Notes: generated by a model not told the origin, from the sequence alone. Shown: positions 12,168 to 24,022, numbered from the stretch's first letter. The stretch: 64,000 nt of DNA from Umbelopsis ramanniana AG (GCF_025399195.1 NW_026252099.1:124001-188000), one strand, 5' to 3'. Translations and numbers: made by a program.

Positions 12168-12578
12168 AGTGACAATAAGAGAGGCCGACCTATGAAGGGT
12201 CGTTCAGAAGGTTTATTGGGTAAATGAACAGTGGAAATGGGGGATTGAGCTATTTCTGAAGGGCAGTGAAAATAAGCAAATGGAAGAATGGAATGCGAGT
12301 AAGGGATTTTTCTTCCAGCCAGTGAAGAGAGGAAGTAATGTGTCACGGACACTGTGATTTTGAAGCAGTTGGAAAATGACGTCGGATTTTCTTTCAGTCA
12401 GTGAAGCTGCGGGGCAAAAGCAGGGCGCACAACAATTTTTTTTAACAATTTGACTTGGAATATTTTATCTTTTCTGTCTATTCATTCCAGGTCAGCCCCA
12501 CTACAAGCAGCCAACAGATCGGGATCAGCGGAATCGAGACAAACGAACCATAACGTAGAATCTTCCAGTGGCAACTAA
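12168..12578. promoter_or_regulatory. Divergent promoter, myotubularin and PIG-M genes
   Basis: 411 bp between two start codons pointing away from each other. No clear TATA box on either strand; a T-run lies at 12436-12443. Confidence 0.45.
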
Positions 12579-14184
12579 TTGATGGCCTTGTCAGATGTCT
12601 CGTTCAGAACGCTGTGGCTGGCTGCTGCTGCTCTGCGTATCATTCTCTTAGTGTACGGCGAATGGCAAGATCGGCATTTTGTTGTCAAGTATACAGATAT
12701 CGACTACCTGGTGTTCACTGATGCAGCCAGACACATCACACAAGGCGAATCGCCATATAACCGAGCTACATACCGCTATACCCCTCTACTAGCCATGCTC
12801 TTGACTCCCAATATTTACTTGTTTCGTGCATTCGGGAAATGCATCTTTGTCGGTGCCGATCTATTGGTGGGATGGTTGTTGCATCGCATTCTGACGCTCC
12901 GTGGCATGCCCAGCAAGCGTGCCTTGTTATATACTTCGTTATGGCTTCTCAATCCCATGGTGGCCAACATATCCACACGAGGAAATTGCGAATCCATTCT
13001 AGGCTGTCTCGTACTCGGCACGATGTACTTACTCTTGATTCGACATTTTTACGCTGCCTGTGCTTGTTTTGGTTTGGCAGTTCATTTGAAGATATACCCC
13101 GTCATTTATGCTGCTCCGTTATTGGTCCTTTTGGACGAGAAGTATGGGCTTCCTATCAACTGGCCAAACATGCTGTGGACCTATGAACGTTTAAGAATTC
13201 AAGTGTTACGACTTTATTTGGATGATGATGAAAAGGCGGATGATGTACTTGCTGAAGACGATAACGATCGACTAGACAATCTCGTGGACAAATCATCCAG
13301 AGTTTTGAGCCGTGCCCTTCGACATGGATTGATGTTTCTATCGCCGACAAGAGTCTCATTTGCCGTTGTTAGTGCCGCTGTGTTTTTTGCTCTGGGTGGT
13401 TTGATGTATAGCATGTAAGTGACGAACGTAATCCAAATGGACTAAGGGGTGTTTGGTTTCTAATCCGTTTGTCGCAGGTATGAAGATCAATTCCTTGAAC
13501 ACACTTATTTTTATCATGTTACTCGCAAGGATCACCGGCACAACTTTTCAGTGTGGTTCTATCACATCTATCTTACATTTGGCAGCAATGAGGCCCACAT
13601 TCTTAGCCTTTTAACGTTTTTCCCGCAATTGGTACTGGTGATGGCAAGCGGATTTGCTTTCGGAAAAGACATCTTTTTTGCTTGTTTCATCCAAACCTTT
13701 TTATTTGTTACCTTCAACAAGGTTTGCACGTCGCAGGTAAATCAATGGGGGGTTCATGTTATCATGACGCATGAAAGAAGTTTCATTGTACTAAAAAATG
13801 TTGATGGACCGTTCTTTTTAGTACTTTATGTGGTATCTCTGTTTGTTGCCTCTGGTCTTACCCTCTACTAAGATTTCCTTCCGATGGATGGGGTTATGTC
13901 TCATTGTTTGCTGGGTTGTCACACAGGCAGCGTGGTTATACTTTGCATATCATCTCGAGTTTGAAGGTGAAAATACCTTCTTCTCATTGTGGCTGGCAGG
14001 ACTGGCTTTCTTTGGGTGCAACTGTTGGATCGTAGTGGAACTCATTAATAACCATCGATTTGAGAACGTTTTCGGAGCATCAGGCCGGATTCGCTGGTGT
14101 TGGGGAAACGGCGAACCTAAGCAGCAACAGCCAAGCGACGCAGCAAACAACGAACGCATGGTTCCTCATCCCCACCCATTATAA
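12579..14184 (+). CDS. GPI14: GPI mannosyltransferase 1 (PIG-M/Gpi14)
   Basis: Three exons: 12579-13414, 13478-13736, 13822-14184, giving 485 residues. A multi-pass membrane protein with the lumenal DxD motif near the N-terminus (KYTDIDYLVFTDAARH), followed by GESPYNRATYRYTPLLA, which is the family signature. Further marks are NPMVANISTRGNCES and VHLKIYPVIY. The enzyme adds the first mannose (alpha-1,4) to GlcN-PI in the ER lumen during GPI anchor synthesis. Between the sixth and seventh helices there is an acidic insert (LDDDEKADDVLAEDDND, about residue 215). The C-terminus is short and polar. A second Met directly follows the first; either could start. Confidence 0.92.
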
Positions 14185-14456
14185 TAAACAGCTGCATAAA
14201 ACGTTTAATTTCTTTCCTGCGCTTCATTCTGTTTTCCACACAAGTTGTCTTATCATTGATAGCATTTGGGGGGTTCGATAAGCGGTAATACGCGCGGCTT
14301 TATATATAATTTTATTGTACCCCAAGGTTTGATTTTCTGTCTTGTTTTTGGTGTTTTGTTGTTTTGGTGTGAGATCATTTTTTTTTCCTGCCTACTATTT
14401 TTTTCCTTCTTTTTTTTTTAACTTTATCCAGGAGAAATAAAACATCAATCGGAATA

Positions 14457-15368
14457 CTATCCAAAGAAAGATCTGACATCGTTGAAATAAACATGAGTTA
14501 AAGCGTCTTTCGCAGATATTCTCAAATGTGGTTGATATTGTAACATTCTGTTGAGTAGATCCAAGCCATAGGCATCGACCATGGGCAAAATGGTATTAAT
14601 ATGTTGAGCAGGGTACATTGGGAAAGTTTGCTTGTATTCTGGGAACTGACTGACGCCTGGCCATGTCTGTTCGGTGGGGGTACCCATCGTTCTAAAGATC
14701 TTGAGCAGTTGATCCTCGTTGGTGGTACCAGGGAAGAGTGGTCTTCCAGTATACATCTCCGCCATGATACAACCGGATGACCAAATGTCAATTGTAGTCG
14801 AATATGTACGTGACCCTAATAAGACATCGGGAGCTCTATACCACAGGGTAACGACTTCGTTTGAAAAGGTGTTGACGGGAATGCCAAAGGCACGTGCGAG
14901 GCCAAAGTCACCCAGCTTTAGCTCTCCGCGTTTGTTGATGAGCAAGTTTTGAGGTTTCAGGTCACGATGAAGCACCCGGTTATCATGACAAAACGCGATA
15001 CCTTTCAGTAACTGATACATGAATGATTTTATAGTCTGAGGATCCAAAGCACCATGGTTTGCACGGCCGATAGTATCCATGTATTTTTTCAAGTCTTGGT
15101 CCATGTGTTCGAACACCAGCATTAACTTGTTTTCGGTATGAATAACATCCTGAAGTCGTAGGATATTAGGGTGTTTGAGCTCTTTCATCAATGAGATTTC
15201 TCTGATGGCTGTGGATGGCGCGCCTTCTTCTGAATCCAAGTGAATTTCCTTCAATGCTACAATTTCATGAGTCAAGCGATTCTTTCCTTTGAATACAGTG
15301 GCGTAGGTGCCTTCGCCCAGTTTCTCTAGCCGTGTGTAGCGCTGGTCTTGGCTATTATTATTGGCCAT
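14457..15368 (-). CDS. PHO85: Cyclin-dependent kinase, Pho85/CDK5 type
   Basis: Single exon, 303 residues; start chosen at 15368 because the kinase begins there ([28 protein letters not shown]). Landmarks: [11 protein letters not shown] loop, the cyclin-binding helix [58 protein letters not shown]. The Ser in [18 protein letters not shown] fits the Pho85/CDK5 class, in which a Ser stands in place of the CDK1 T-loop Thr. Family roles are phosphate signalling, glycogen control, cell polarity and autophagy with Pcl cyclins. In-frame codons upstream to 15536 are low-complexity and pass through an A-run (15480-15492), so they are treated as 5' leader. Confidence 0.92.
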   Translation of the reverse strand: MANNNSQDQRYTRLEKLGEGTYATVFKGKNRLTHEIVALKEIHLDSEEGAPSTAIREISLMKELKHPNILRLQDVIHTENKLMLVFEHMDQDLKKYMDTIGRANHGALDPQTIKSFMYQLLKGIAFCHDNRVLHRDLKPQNLLINKRGELKLGDFGLARAFGIPVNTFSNEVVTLWYRAPDVLLGSRTYSTTIDIWSSGCIMAEMYTGRPLFPGTTNEDQLLKIFRTMGTPTEQTWPGVSQFPEYKQTFPMYPAQHINTILPMVDAYGLDLLNRMLQYQPHLRISAKDALTHVYFNDVRSFFG

Positions 15369-15705
15369 GATGTGTGTCAAGAAATGGGTAAATTTGAATA
15401 AACTAGAAAGAGCGGCGTTGAGAAGGGGTGGAGCTGAAGAGGGGCAAAAATTGCAGTGCCAGTGTGGTTCAGTGACCAAAAAAAAAAAAAAAGAGGTCAA
15501 ACATGCGGCCCGAAATCGTTCAGTATGCTTTGCCACTCACTGCACGTAGGCAATGACACCCCTCGTGGGTCTGACTAAAGAGAAGAAGTGCAAACACACT
15601 ATGTTTTAATTTTCATTAAATTAATATAAGCTACCATAACATTTAGAAGTATCAATCAAGGATCTCTTTCGCTCCTACACATCTCCCGGTATAAACTCCC
15701 CCCTC
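15369..15705. other. Intergenic region
   Basis: Pho85 promoter and the 3' flank of the next minus-strand gene. It includes a 13-nt A-run on the plus strand (15480-15492). Nothing else seen. Confidence 0.45.
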
Positions 15706-16074
15706 TCAATTCGTCTTTTTGCTCTTCTTGTTGGTCGATTTGCTGTCAGACTTGCCTCCAACCTTGCTTGCAGTTTGATTTTCAGCTGTTGTCGCACTGA
15801 CTTGCGCTGGTACAGGGTCTCGCATCACTTCGGGCATCATCTCAGGCTTGAAAAAATGAATGAAAAGAAGGCAAGCCAATACACCGGCATTCAAACTGAG
15901 GATATATGGAGTTGTTCTATTGCCCATGCCAAAATACTACATTCATAGGTAGGAGTTGAGATCCAGAAGGGGTCATGCAAAGCATCGGAAGGGGACACTG
16001 CTTACCTGACAGCCAGCAACTAGCATGGTACCATAGAACCAGTTACGAATGAAAGATGGTAGTGGAGCGACCAT
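15706..16074 (-). CDS. Small two-helix membrane protein
   Basis: Two exons: 16074-16006 and 15936-15706, giving 99 residues. Two hydrophobic segments are seen, around RNWFYGTMLVAGCQYFGM and YILSLNAGVLACLLFIHFF, followed by a polar tail that ends in a Lys-rich stretch (STNKKSKKTN). The basic C-terminus could be a di-lysine-type ER signal or simply a soluble tail. I do not recognise the family. Exon 2 joins in phase and extends the ORF upstream of its internal Met, which supports the spliced model. Confidence 0.6.
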
Positions 16075-16783
16075 GATAAGATTGGAATAAGAGGGAAAGG
16101 GAAAGAAGGTCGAAGGCAGGAAAGTAGAAAATTTAAAGAGTGTATCACATTGTACAGTGGCGTCCAAGGGTTTCCATTGGTGCGTGCGAGTTGAACCCTT
16201 GAGTTGAGTTGGGACGGTGGGCGGGCTCTGGACTTCCCACCCAAAAAATGTCCGCCATATCTGCAGGTGATGACGGTTATGAAGACAAAGTAGTGAGTGG
16301 GCTTTGGCAAAGACTGAAGAGAGGAGGAAGAAGCAGCAGCAGCCGATTGGAAATGGCTTCCCCTCGTTTTCCCTTCATCGGCTGAAGTCTTCCATTTGCA
16401 CAAATCTCCTTTTTGGACCGTGATAATCAAAACAAAACGAAAAAACAGGCTGGTTGATCTCAGTGTCTTCTTTTCTCTTTCATCGTTTGATTTGATAGCC
16501 GCTTCGTCTGTAAGTGAAAAAACAGCGTTTTGCGTGTTATTGTCGTATTGCTTGATTTGGTCGTTTCATTAACAAAATTATTTCTCCTCATACAGAACCT
16601 TCTTTATTTGCTTCACTTACGTCGTTTTTCTATTTCTCCGTAGTCGGTCATCTCCAAACCATCATTGAGTGAATCCCTTTTTATTTTCACATTCCTAATC
16701 GACTCACGCGTGCTTGTCACCGCGCACCTGCAAACCCTATCTATATACATCGATTATACCACACACTAGAATATTCCCCCACC
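16075..16783. other. Divergent intergenic region
   Basis: 709 bp between a minus-strand start and the plus-strand kinase start. CT-rich tracts at 16460-16800 look like a fungal promoter or leader. A minus-strand ORF at 16020-16430 is low-complexity and antisense to exon 1 of the small membrane protein region, and is not accepted as a gene. Confidence 0.45.
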
Positions 16784-18788
16784 ATGTTTACCACTCGTCA
16801 CCCATCCTCCTCCTTATCACTGTTCGATACTCGGTATCACCAATTGTCCGACGACTCTGTTTACATGCACAAACCACCACGATCATGGTCGGAACGAGTC
16901 CAGAAAATACAGACCTTGCTCCGACAACAAGACCTACCGTCTTGCAGCCAGAATGAGGTTCTGTTGGATGTCCTTATAGCTACTTGGGATGATCATCGAC
17001 CGTCCATAAAACCTCTTCCCAATCCACGTAAAGAAACTTCCATATGTTTGAAGCGTTGTATGTGATGACAACAAAGAATTTCCCGCTTCCGATCATGACA
17101 TCAACTCACCTAACTTATCTTAATCCAGACGAAGAGATGGTCGATACATTAAAGGACCTCTGTCTTCAATTGGACGACTTTGAAGTCATCAAGCCTTTAG
17201 CCAAAGGCCAGTTTGGGACTGTGAGTTAGCTTTTCAATTTTGGGGCTCGGGTTATTCAACCCCCCCCCACCCCACTTCCTGCTACTAATGCAGGTATTTT
17301 TTGCAGGTCCATATTGTTCGAAGTAAATTAGATGATGCAGTGTACGCAATGAAAATACAACCCAAGGACGATTTGTTGCGGCAGAGAGAAACGGCCTTTT
17401 TCATGGAAGAGAGGAACGTTCTTGCTCAAGGAAATGAGTGGATGCCGCAGCTATATGCTGCATTTCAAGATAGCGACAATCTATACCTCGTCATGGAGTA
17501 TGCTGGAGGTGGAGATTTATTCAGCGTATTGGACCGAACCGAAAATCTGACATTCGATGAAGATGAAGCAAGGTTTTACATTGCCGAAATGGTCTTGGCC
17601 ATAGAGAACCTACATAAACTTGGATATGTTCACCGAGATGTCAAGCCGCAGAACATATTAATCGATGCTCATGGCCATGTTAAGCTGGCAGACTTTGGTA
17701 GTTGTATCACTTTGGATAACAACGGAAAGGTATATACTAGTTAAACGAAGATGGACCATCCTCACTGATTGCTTGCCTCGATAAACTTATCCGTCGAACC
17801 ATAGGTCACATCGACCACCCCTGTAGGCACATGTGACTACATATCACCAGAAGTCCTTCAGGCGCATGAAGGAAATGTCCAGTACGGAACCGAAGTGGAT
17901 TGGTGGTCCGTGGGTATCGTCCTTTTTGAAATGCTACAAGAGCTACCACCTTTTTACAGTGATAGCGTGAATGAGACGTATCGTAAAATTATTTTCCATG
18001 AGGTAAAATAAGTGTTTTCCGAAGCGACTAATCATCATCTGAGTGTAACAAAAAAAATTTATACCAACATCTATTCCCATTTTATTTTTATTCTAGGAGT
18101 CACTGGAATTCTCGGACGAATACCCAATATCCGCTAACGCTAAAGACGTTATCTCACGGTAAACTAATTGAATCGGATATCTGTTATAGCTGGGGTATTG
18201 TATCGCTAAATCGGCATGTCTGTCTCAAATATGTATAGGTTTTTATGCAAGAAGGAGAACCGACTTGGGTGCAATGGTAACACAGAAGATATCAAATCCC
18301 ACCCATTCTTTGCTGGCATTGACTGGGATCACATTCGAGAATGTAAGCATGTTCCTATGCGGCGCGCGTTAACATAGGTGTGCCAATATTGACACTTGTT
18401 TATTTCTTTTTTTGGGTTAACAGCGACACCCCCTTTTAAGCCAGTATTAGCTTCACCAGACGACACTTCCAACTTTTCTGTCCACGAAGAGGAGGACGAG
18501 ATGCCAGCTGCCACCTTTCCATCCAGGTCTACTGGGAGAAAGGAATTGGATGGGAGAAATGCTCCGTTTATTGGATATACGTTCTTAGAAAATGTCGGCA
18601 TCTCTATCAATGAACCTTCCTCTAGGGACATCCCATATAATCGCGAAGAGGAGATAGTCAGGTTGAAACGACAATTGGAAAGTACCTTCCGAACGACTCG
18701 ACCCCCTGGACTGAAGATGGAGAATTCCCTGGACCAACCCTCTTTGCACTCTTCACAATGGATATCTAAAACTAGGCTGCAACCATAG
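16784..18788 (+). CDS. AGC protein kinase, DMPK/MRCK type
   Basis: Seven exons: 16784-17027, 17129-17220, 17307-17729, 17805-18002, 18097-18158, 18239-18342, 18424-18788, giving 495 residues. The N-terminal region (about 90 residues) looks like the helical cap that precedes DMPK/ROCK kinase domains. Kinase marks: GQFGTVHIVRS, VYAMKIQ, HRDVKPQNILID, ADFGSC (the Cys after DFGS is typical of this branch), VGTCDYISPEVL and EVDWWSVGIVLFEML. The C-terminal tail contains FIGYTFLENV, matching the AGC hydrophobic motif F-x-G-[FY]-[TS]-[FY]. Metazoan relatives continue into coiled coil, C1 and PH domains; here the protein ends about 65 residues after the hydrophobic motif. Likely role: actin or polarity control downstream of Rho-type GTPases (inference). 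Confidence 0.86.
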
Positions 18789-19781
18789 CACGTCATGAAC
18801 CAGTCACACCCTTCATCGCAATCTACCATTTCTATTTAATCTATTGTGTTTATCTCCCCCTCCCTACGTGTCTTGTGATATCTCACCCACTTACAAAAAC
18901 CTCCCCAATCGCAATGCGAAATCCTTGTAATATTGAATCCTACCTACCCACCATGAACGATGAATAAGCGAAACTATACATCATTTTGAAACCTATTTTT
19001 TGAAACAAAAATGTTTCCAAAAGAAGTGATATCAGGCCAAAAAAATTTCAGTCACAGAATGCAGGGAAATCTTTGGCGACATACGTTATCAAACTTGAAG
19101 GCTAGCAGAAGCCAACATTGTGGAAGTTGACAATTGTGCTATCTGGGTAATTTAAGCCTTGTACTGCACGTGGTGCCACCATGCAGCCAGACATGGTATT
19201 TTTGCTTTGGCTAGGCATACTGAGCCGGTCGCGGTCGGTCGACTGAAAGATAAACCTCCTTCTCAGGTTACCATGGCCATTTGACCATATAAATAGATTT
19301 TTATACCCGCCCCCCTTCCTCATCCTAAGAACATTTCCTCATATTGCCATTTAGCAGTAAGCATTCGGTTATTTTGTCCAGATTCAGACAAAATTGGATG
19401 CAGCTCGAATTGTGGAAAGTCAAAGGGGTGAGATGCCTAACGGACTGCATAGATTATTTTGTACTTAACAAGGAGAGAGAACGCAACGCTGGGTGTCAGA
19501 TTTCCAAGACTTCTAATGTCACCTCATCATGTTTGAGACGTACGAAATATGTGTGGCGGTATCTGCGGACCATGATCATTCTCCACATTGGAGAATCCCG
19601 ACGTTCCAGAGATTCTCTGTAAAATATCAATATTTCCTTGTTTGGTCCAAAAAGAGTAAAAGTAAAAAGGTCAGAAAAACCTGGGATTCGATTCTGAAAT
19701 TTCTCTTTTTTTTATTTTCCTTTATTAACTTGCGACTCGTTCCACCATTTCTTCTTTCCTTAACCTTTCTACACATCCTAT
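18789..19781. other. Intergenic region, 1 kb
   Basis: No supported gene. On the minus strand a TATAAAAA box at 19296-19304 is followed by short ORFs only (one ends in a Cys-containing 73-codon frame at 19102). The flank of that TATA (TTTTTATACCCGCC...CATCCT on plus) resembles the flank of the CYSTM gene TATA near 2180, so a small unrecognised minus-strand gene is possible. Confidence 0.4.
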
Positions 19782-20594
19782 ATGAATACCTCACCACAGA
19801 GAATCGTCTTACCACCTATCAGTACGCTGTTCAACGATGTTGATCGACAGGATAGTCGACCTCCAAAATTAACCATTCAAACCTCACCTTCCATCATTGT
19901 CACTGACCAAGCCAGGCATTCGGCCTTTCAGCCCCCTAGCCCCCAATCACCGGTACCAGCTTCTGATGCGATTTATAAATCTCAAAGCCTTGCACCACCT
20001 TATCCACCTATGCTGAGCCCAGTTTCCACTCCCGTCTCACCACAGCTATCTCAATTCGAATCCAGCCCATACCTTTCACCCTTACCTCCTCCTGCCACTC
20101 AACGCCTATCACCCGATTTCGCTTCCAGTGATACGCTTCAGATTCCTCATTTGCCTTCTCATAGTCGATCGTACCCTAACTCACCCGTCGACCGGATTCC
20201 AATGTCAGACCCGTTTAAGCGACGGGCTTCTGACCAGACCAACAACACCTCAGCCAATCTGCAGTATATGAAGGCTTCGGCTCCCCCTCGACGAAGACGG
20301 GGTAGACCTCCAAATGCAACCGAGCAAAACACTGAGGGACCTTGGACTTTCTTGACCCCCACAGTATGGGATGTGGGTGCCGTCGATGAAAAACGTGATC
20401 AAGATTACTACACCGTGGAACACAAAGCCGACGACCACACAGTGGGTATCCTGTGTGACATGTCGATGGACAGCCTTCTATCCACACCAAAGCGAAAGCG
20501 GGGACGTAAGCCAAAGCATGTACTGGAAGGCAATGGCTGCTTTGTCTGGAAGGAGATCAAGTCCAAGCGACGATCGCGCAAACAATTACAATAG
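19782..20594 (+). CDS. Proline-rich protein with two AT-hooks
   Basis: Single exon, 270 residues. Residues 1-150 are disordered and rich in Pro and Ser with repeated SP sites (PPSPQSPVP, PVSTPVSPQLS). Two AT-hook cores are present, RRRRGRPP at about 172 and KRKRGRKP at about 243, separated by a more ordered acidic block with GPWTFLTPTVWDV and DHTVGILCDMS. AT-hooks bind the minor groove of AT-rich DNA. The many SP sites suggest proline-directed kinase control. The middle block between the hooks is the most gene-specific part and I do not recognise it. A chromatin or transcription role is inferred. Confidence 0.75.
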   Translation: MNTSPQRIVLPPISTLFNDVDRQDSRPPKLTIQTSPSIIVTDQARHSAFQPPSPQSPVPASDAIYKSQSLAPPYPPMLSPVSTPVSPQLSQFESSPYLSPLPPPATQRLSPDFASSDTLQIPHLPSHSRSYPNSPVDRIPMSDPFKRRASDQTNNTSANLQYMKASAPPRRRRGRPPNATEQNTEGPWTFLTPTVWDVGAVDEKRDQDYYTVEHKADDHTVGILCDMSMDSLLSTPKRKRGRKPKHVLEGNGCFVWKEIKSKRRSRKQLQ

Positions 20595-21021
20595 AGAAAG
20601 TCTATTCCCAAAATATGCCCTTGTGGAACCTCATTACCCACGAATATCTTTATTTCCTTCTCTTCCAAGTGTATCATACTTCTCACTTTCACCCTTGTAA
20701 ATAATTTTTTTGTCTTTTTCGCCTTTGTCATTATGCAAACCACCCCCCAATTAAAAACAATGCTTTAAAACATCTCCTAAATTACACATTATGACATCGC
20801 CCTGACTTGGTATCAAATGGAGAGGTATTATTTTGAGACGATCTCCACATCGTATATGACATCAAAGACCAGCTAGACAGACCGTTCTATTTCGAAATTG
20901 AATGGTTGCAGTTAACGTTGGTGCCAGCCGTGCTGGGGTAAAAATCGTGAGACCAAATTTTTCACAAAAAAATGTTCCTAGTCTGAGAGCAATTCCCTGA
21001 CGCACATTCGAAACCAAAGGA
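20595..21021. other. Intergenic region
   Basis: 3' flank of the AT-hook gene and promoter of the hydrolase gene. No further signal seen. Confidence 0.45.
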
Positions 21022-22081
21022 ATGCTGAGCAGCACTGCGAAAACGGCAACCCAGCGACTCGGATCGTTACTGATATTGCAGCAGCGTACATTCGCTACGC
21101 AACAAAGTCATATTGTCAAGGTTGACTATTCCAAGTTTCCTTCGGAATCTTCCTCGCAGCCCAATCCCCCCATTGTCATCTGTCATGGCCTGTTTGGTTC
21201 CAAACAAAACTGGAAGTCGCTCGCCAGAGCATTCAGCAAGCGCCTGTCAACCGACGTCTATACCCTGGTAAGTACCGGAGAATCTCTACTTTCCTCTACT
21301 GTATTTACCGAAGGCTATTAACGAGTTGACCGTGCATGTTCCGTGGCTCAGGATATGCGCAACCACGGCGATAGTCCACATAACCCGGTTCACAACTACA
21401 ATGTCATGGCAGACGATGTGGCAACGTTTTTACAGAACAACGGATTGGAGAATTCGGTTTTGATGGGCCACAGTATGGGTGGAAAAGTCGTCATGAACTT
21501 ATGTCTGCGTCGACTTCAGCCTGTCGAGAAACTCGTTGTCGTCGATATGGCCCCTGCGGTGAAACGTCTTTCCAGCGACTTCGCCAGCTACATTGGTTCC
21601 ATGGATGAGATCCAGATGGCCAAACTCACGAAACGTTCAGAGGCCGATACCATCTTGAAAAAGGTTGAACCCGACCTCTCTATCCGCCAATTCCTTCTCA
21701 CCAACTTGAAGAAGGACGACGACACCGGCATCTACAAATTCAGAATCCCTTACAAGACCCTGGGCGAGTCTCTGGATAATATGACCGCCTTCATGGATCA
21801 CAAAATGGAGCCTTATGATGGTCCTACCTTGTTCATTGCCGGTGGCAAGAGCAATTATATCAAACCAGACCGAGATGGCGACCACATACGTGAACAATTT
21901 CCTAACAGTGAAATCAAGGTCATTGAGGGAGCTGGTCATTGGGGTAAATATCGTTTCTTTCTCTGATGACCGCTGTTCTTTGCGTACTAATGTATTCATT
22001 CATGCGCCTTTGCCCACAGTTCATGCCGAGAAACCCGAGGAATTTGTCAACATAGTGACTGATTACTACAAAAAGCCTTAG
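21022..22081 (+). CDS. IMO32: Mitochondrial alpha/beta hydrolase, ABHD11/Imo32 type
   Basis: Three exons: 21022-21267, 21352-21943, 22020-22081, giving 299 residues. The N-terminus (MLSSTAKTATQRLGSLLILQQRTFAT) is a typical mitochondrial presequence. The fold signature is complete: oxyanion loop CHGLFGSKQNWKS, DMRNHGDSPH, nucleophile elbow GHSMGG, the acid-bearing region FIAGGKSNYI, and the catalytic His in GAGHW just before the last splice. The DMRNHG...GHSMGGK pattern matches ABHD11, linked in mammals to stability of the 2-oxoglutarate dehydrogenase complex. The last intron has a perfect TACTAAT branch element (about 21985). Exon 3 supplies the closing helix (AEKPEEFVNIVTDYY). Confidence 0.88.
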
Positions 22082-22237
22082 AAAGAATATCCCTTTATAG
22101 ATTTGCCCATAGTTTGGAAAGAAAATGATCTACCCCAAATATAGTAGAGGTACCGCAGGTATTGATACGGAGAGCCGATGAAGCGAATGAGAGAAGGCTG
22201 GCCTGAGCAATGCTATCGATGCTTCATATCCGTTGAG

Positions 22238-24022
22238 CTAGACTATCATACTGAACACAGTGATGAGTCCAATGACTATGTTGTGAAAACAAGCCATCGG
22301 CAAGGAAACGGCGGCTCCGCGATAAGCCTTGGGCCCAATCCCACGGTTGTGTCCTGTGTTGCTGATATGCTGTCTGATATTCATTTCAGATGGGTTTGCT
22401 GGCTTTTTAGCGCTTGGCCAGGCATTGAAAGCTTCAATTGGCGGGTGATCATTGGAGAGAGATTGTAAGCCTGGGTTGCGATTGGAGGCAGATACCATGA
22501 CCTTGATGTTTAGGAAAACATCGCTACCGTATTTCGCACGCACAGCCGCTGCCAGATGCCATACCTCAGATCCAGCACCGAGATTGTGAGACAAAAGGTA
22601 CTGCACTGCTGTCAATAGGGTTGCGCCTTGATCGGTTTTGCGGTGCCAGATATCCACACCAATCTCGTCTCCGATTTTGGCCAGCGTGATCATCCCCTCC
22701 AAATTGAAGCTGAGGCGATGACCATGAGCTGAAGGTCCCATTTCCGAAGGCTGGTTGCCGTCTTGTGCAATCTGCTGGGGATACATAGATGTCAAATAGT
22801 CGTGAATTGTTTCGTTAGCCTTGGCTGTATTTTCAGTGAGCATGTAGAAGCCCGCCAGTTCCGCATAGTACCAAGTTTTCAAATTGCTAAAAGCAAAGTG
22901 TTGGTTAGTTGGCTGGCTACCCGGCAAACATGGATGACAAAAAGTGGTTTACTCACTTTTTTTGCTTTGCTGCACTCTTGCCTTGATTGCTGGTCAGAAG
23001 CCATTGAGTGAGATCTCGGAACCAGGCTGTGAACGCTTGATGATCTTCCTCTGACCAAGCGGGCGATTGGCGTAGAATAGCAGCAGCATTGGCCGCCTCC
23101 AGCAAATACCGTAAATCGAAAATACCTGACCCGCTGTTCAGGTATCCATTTTAGTCTATGACGGACCATCGAAGAGCTGACAGCTGCTTATACATTACCT
23201 GCCTGTCCATTCGCCGGGTCCTCGCGTTGTCTGGGCGAAAGCAGCATTGGGATTCATTCTATCATCGGAACAGGTCAACAATGGTTCAGCGAGTGAGGGT
23301 CTAGTTCCCAGTTTAACTACCTTGTTTCAGGATCGATAAACCATGTTCGAAGTAGCATAGCTGCTCTGACTGCAAATCGATCCTCATCAAGAAGACTCCA
23401 AGCTACTGCAAGAGTCATCACGTCTACTGCCATCTTCTGTAGCTGCTGGTGATCCCCAATGTCGTGGACGTCGGGATTCACCTGTCCGCGTATTGATTTA
23501 TAGGGACATTCGTGGGTTGGATCTTTGACGGTTGCATTTTGCGGGCATGCCGGCCACCAGCTACATATGAAATTCAAGTTGAGTAGCCTCCGATTGGCGA
23601 TGACAAGAAAACTAGTGCTTACTGGATCCGATAGCTATAATAGTCGTGAGCATCGCCACTTGGAGGAAGTATTTTCTTGTAGGTAACGGCTATATTTAAG
23701 ACGCACTAAGTAAAGTAGATAAACGCTGCGTTCATAGGACATAGAGAAATTAAGCACGCACAATATGGTCCGTTAAGCACGGATGACTCTGCCCATCGAC
23801 TCAAGTTTTTCTTAAAGAGGGTGGGAGTCGTCTGTGTACGTTGCTTGTAGTAGTCAATGGCCGCAGGATAGATCCTGTCGATCTGTCGGAAAGGTTTCGA
23901 CGCTCCTAAAAGATGTTTCTGAGCCTGTTTCCGCATGCCATCGCTTCTAGCTCTTCATCCGTCTTACCTTGGACATAGACAATGAAAGGAACCACGCAAG
24001 TGATGACAGAGAGTATCCGCAT
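22238..24022 (-). CDS. Secreted alginate-lyase-family protein
   Basis: Seven exons: 24022-23968, 23905-23762, 23689-23623, 23560-23321, 23258-23199, 23133-22957, 22886-22238, giving 463 residues. A signal peptide (MRILSVITCVVPFIVYVQG) ends close to the first splice. Core motifs of the fungal alginate_lyase (PF05426-like) fold follow: NGPYSVTYK, LPPSGDAHDYYSY, WWPACP, RTWFIDPETRMNPN, GIFDLRYLLEAANA, NLKTWYYAELAGFY and SAHGHRLSFNLEGM. The likely activity is beta-elimination on a uronic-acid polysaccharide, possibly a host or own cell-wall glucuronan; the substrate is not decidable here. The last about 20 residues form a hydrophobic tail (FHNIVIGLITVFSMIV) after a polar stretch, like a GPI-anchor signal. 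Small introns and the exon 1-2 junction (acceptor in CATCTTTTAG) were chosen by reading frame. Confidence 0.8.

Noticed and set aside
16020-16430. 136-codon minus-strand ORF
   Set aside because: Overlaps the first exon and leader of the small membrane protein in another frame and has no motif.
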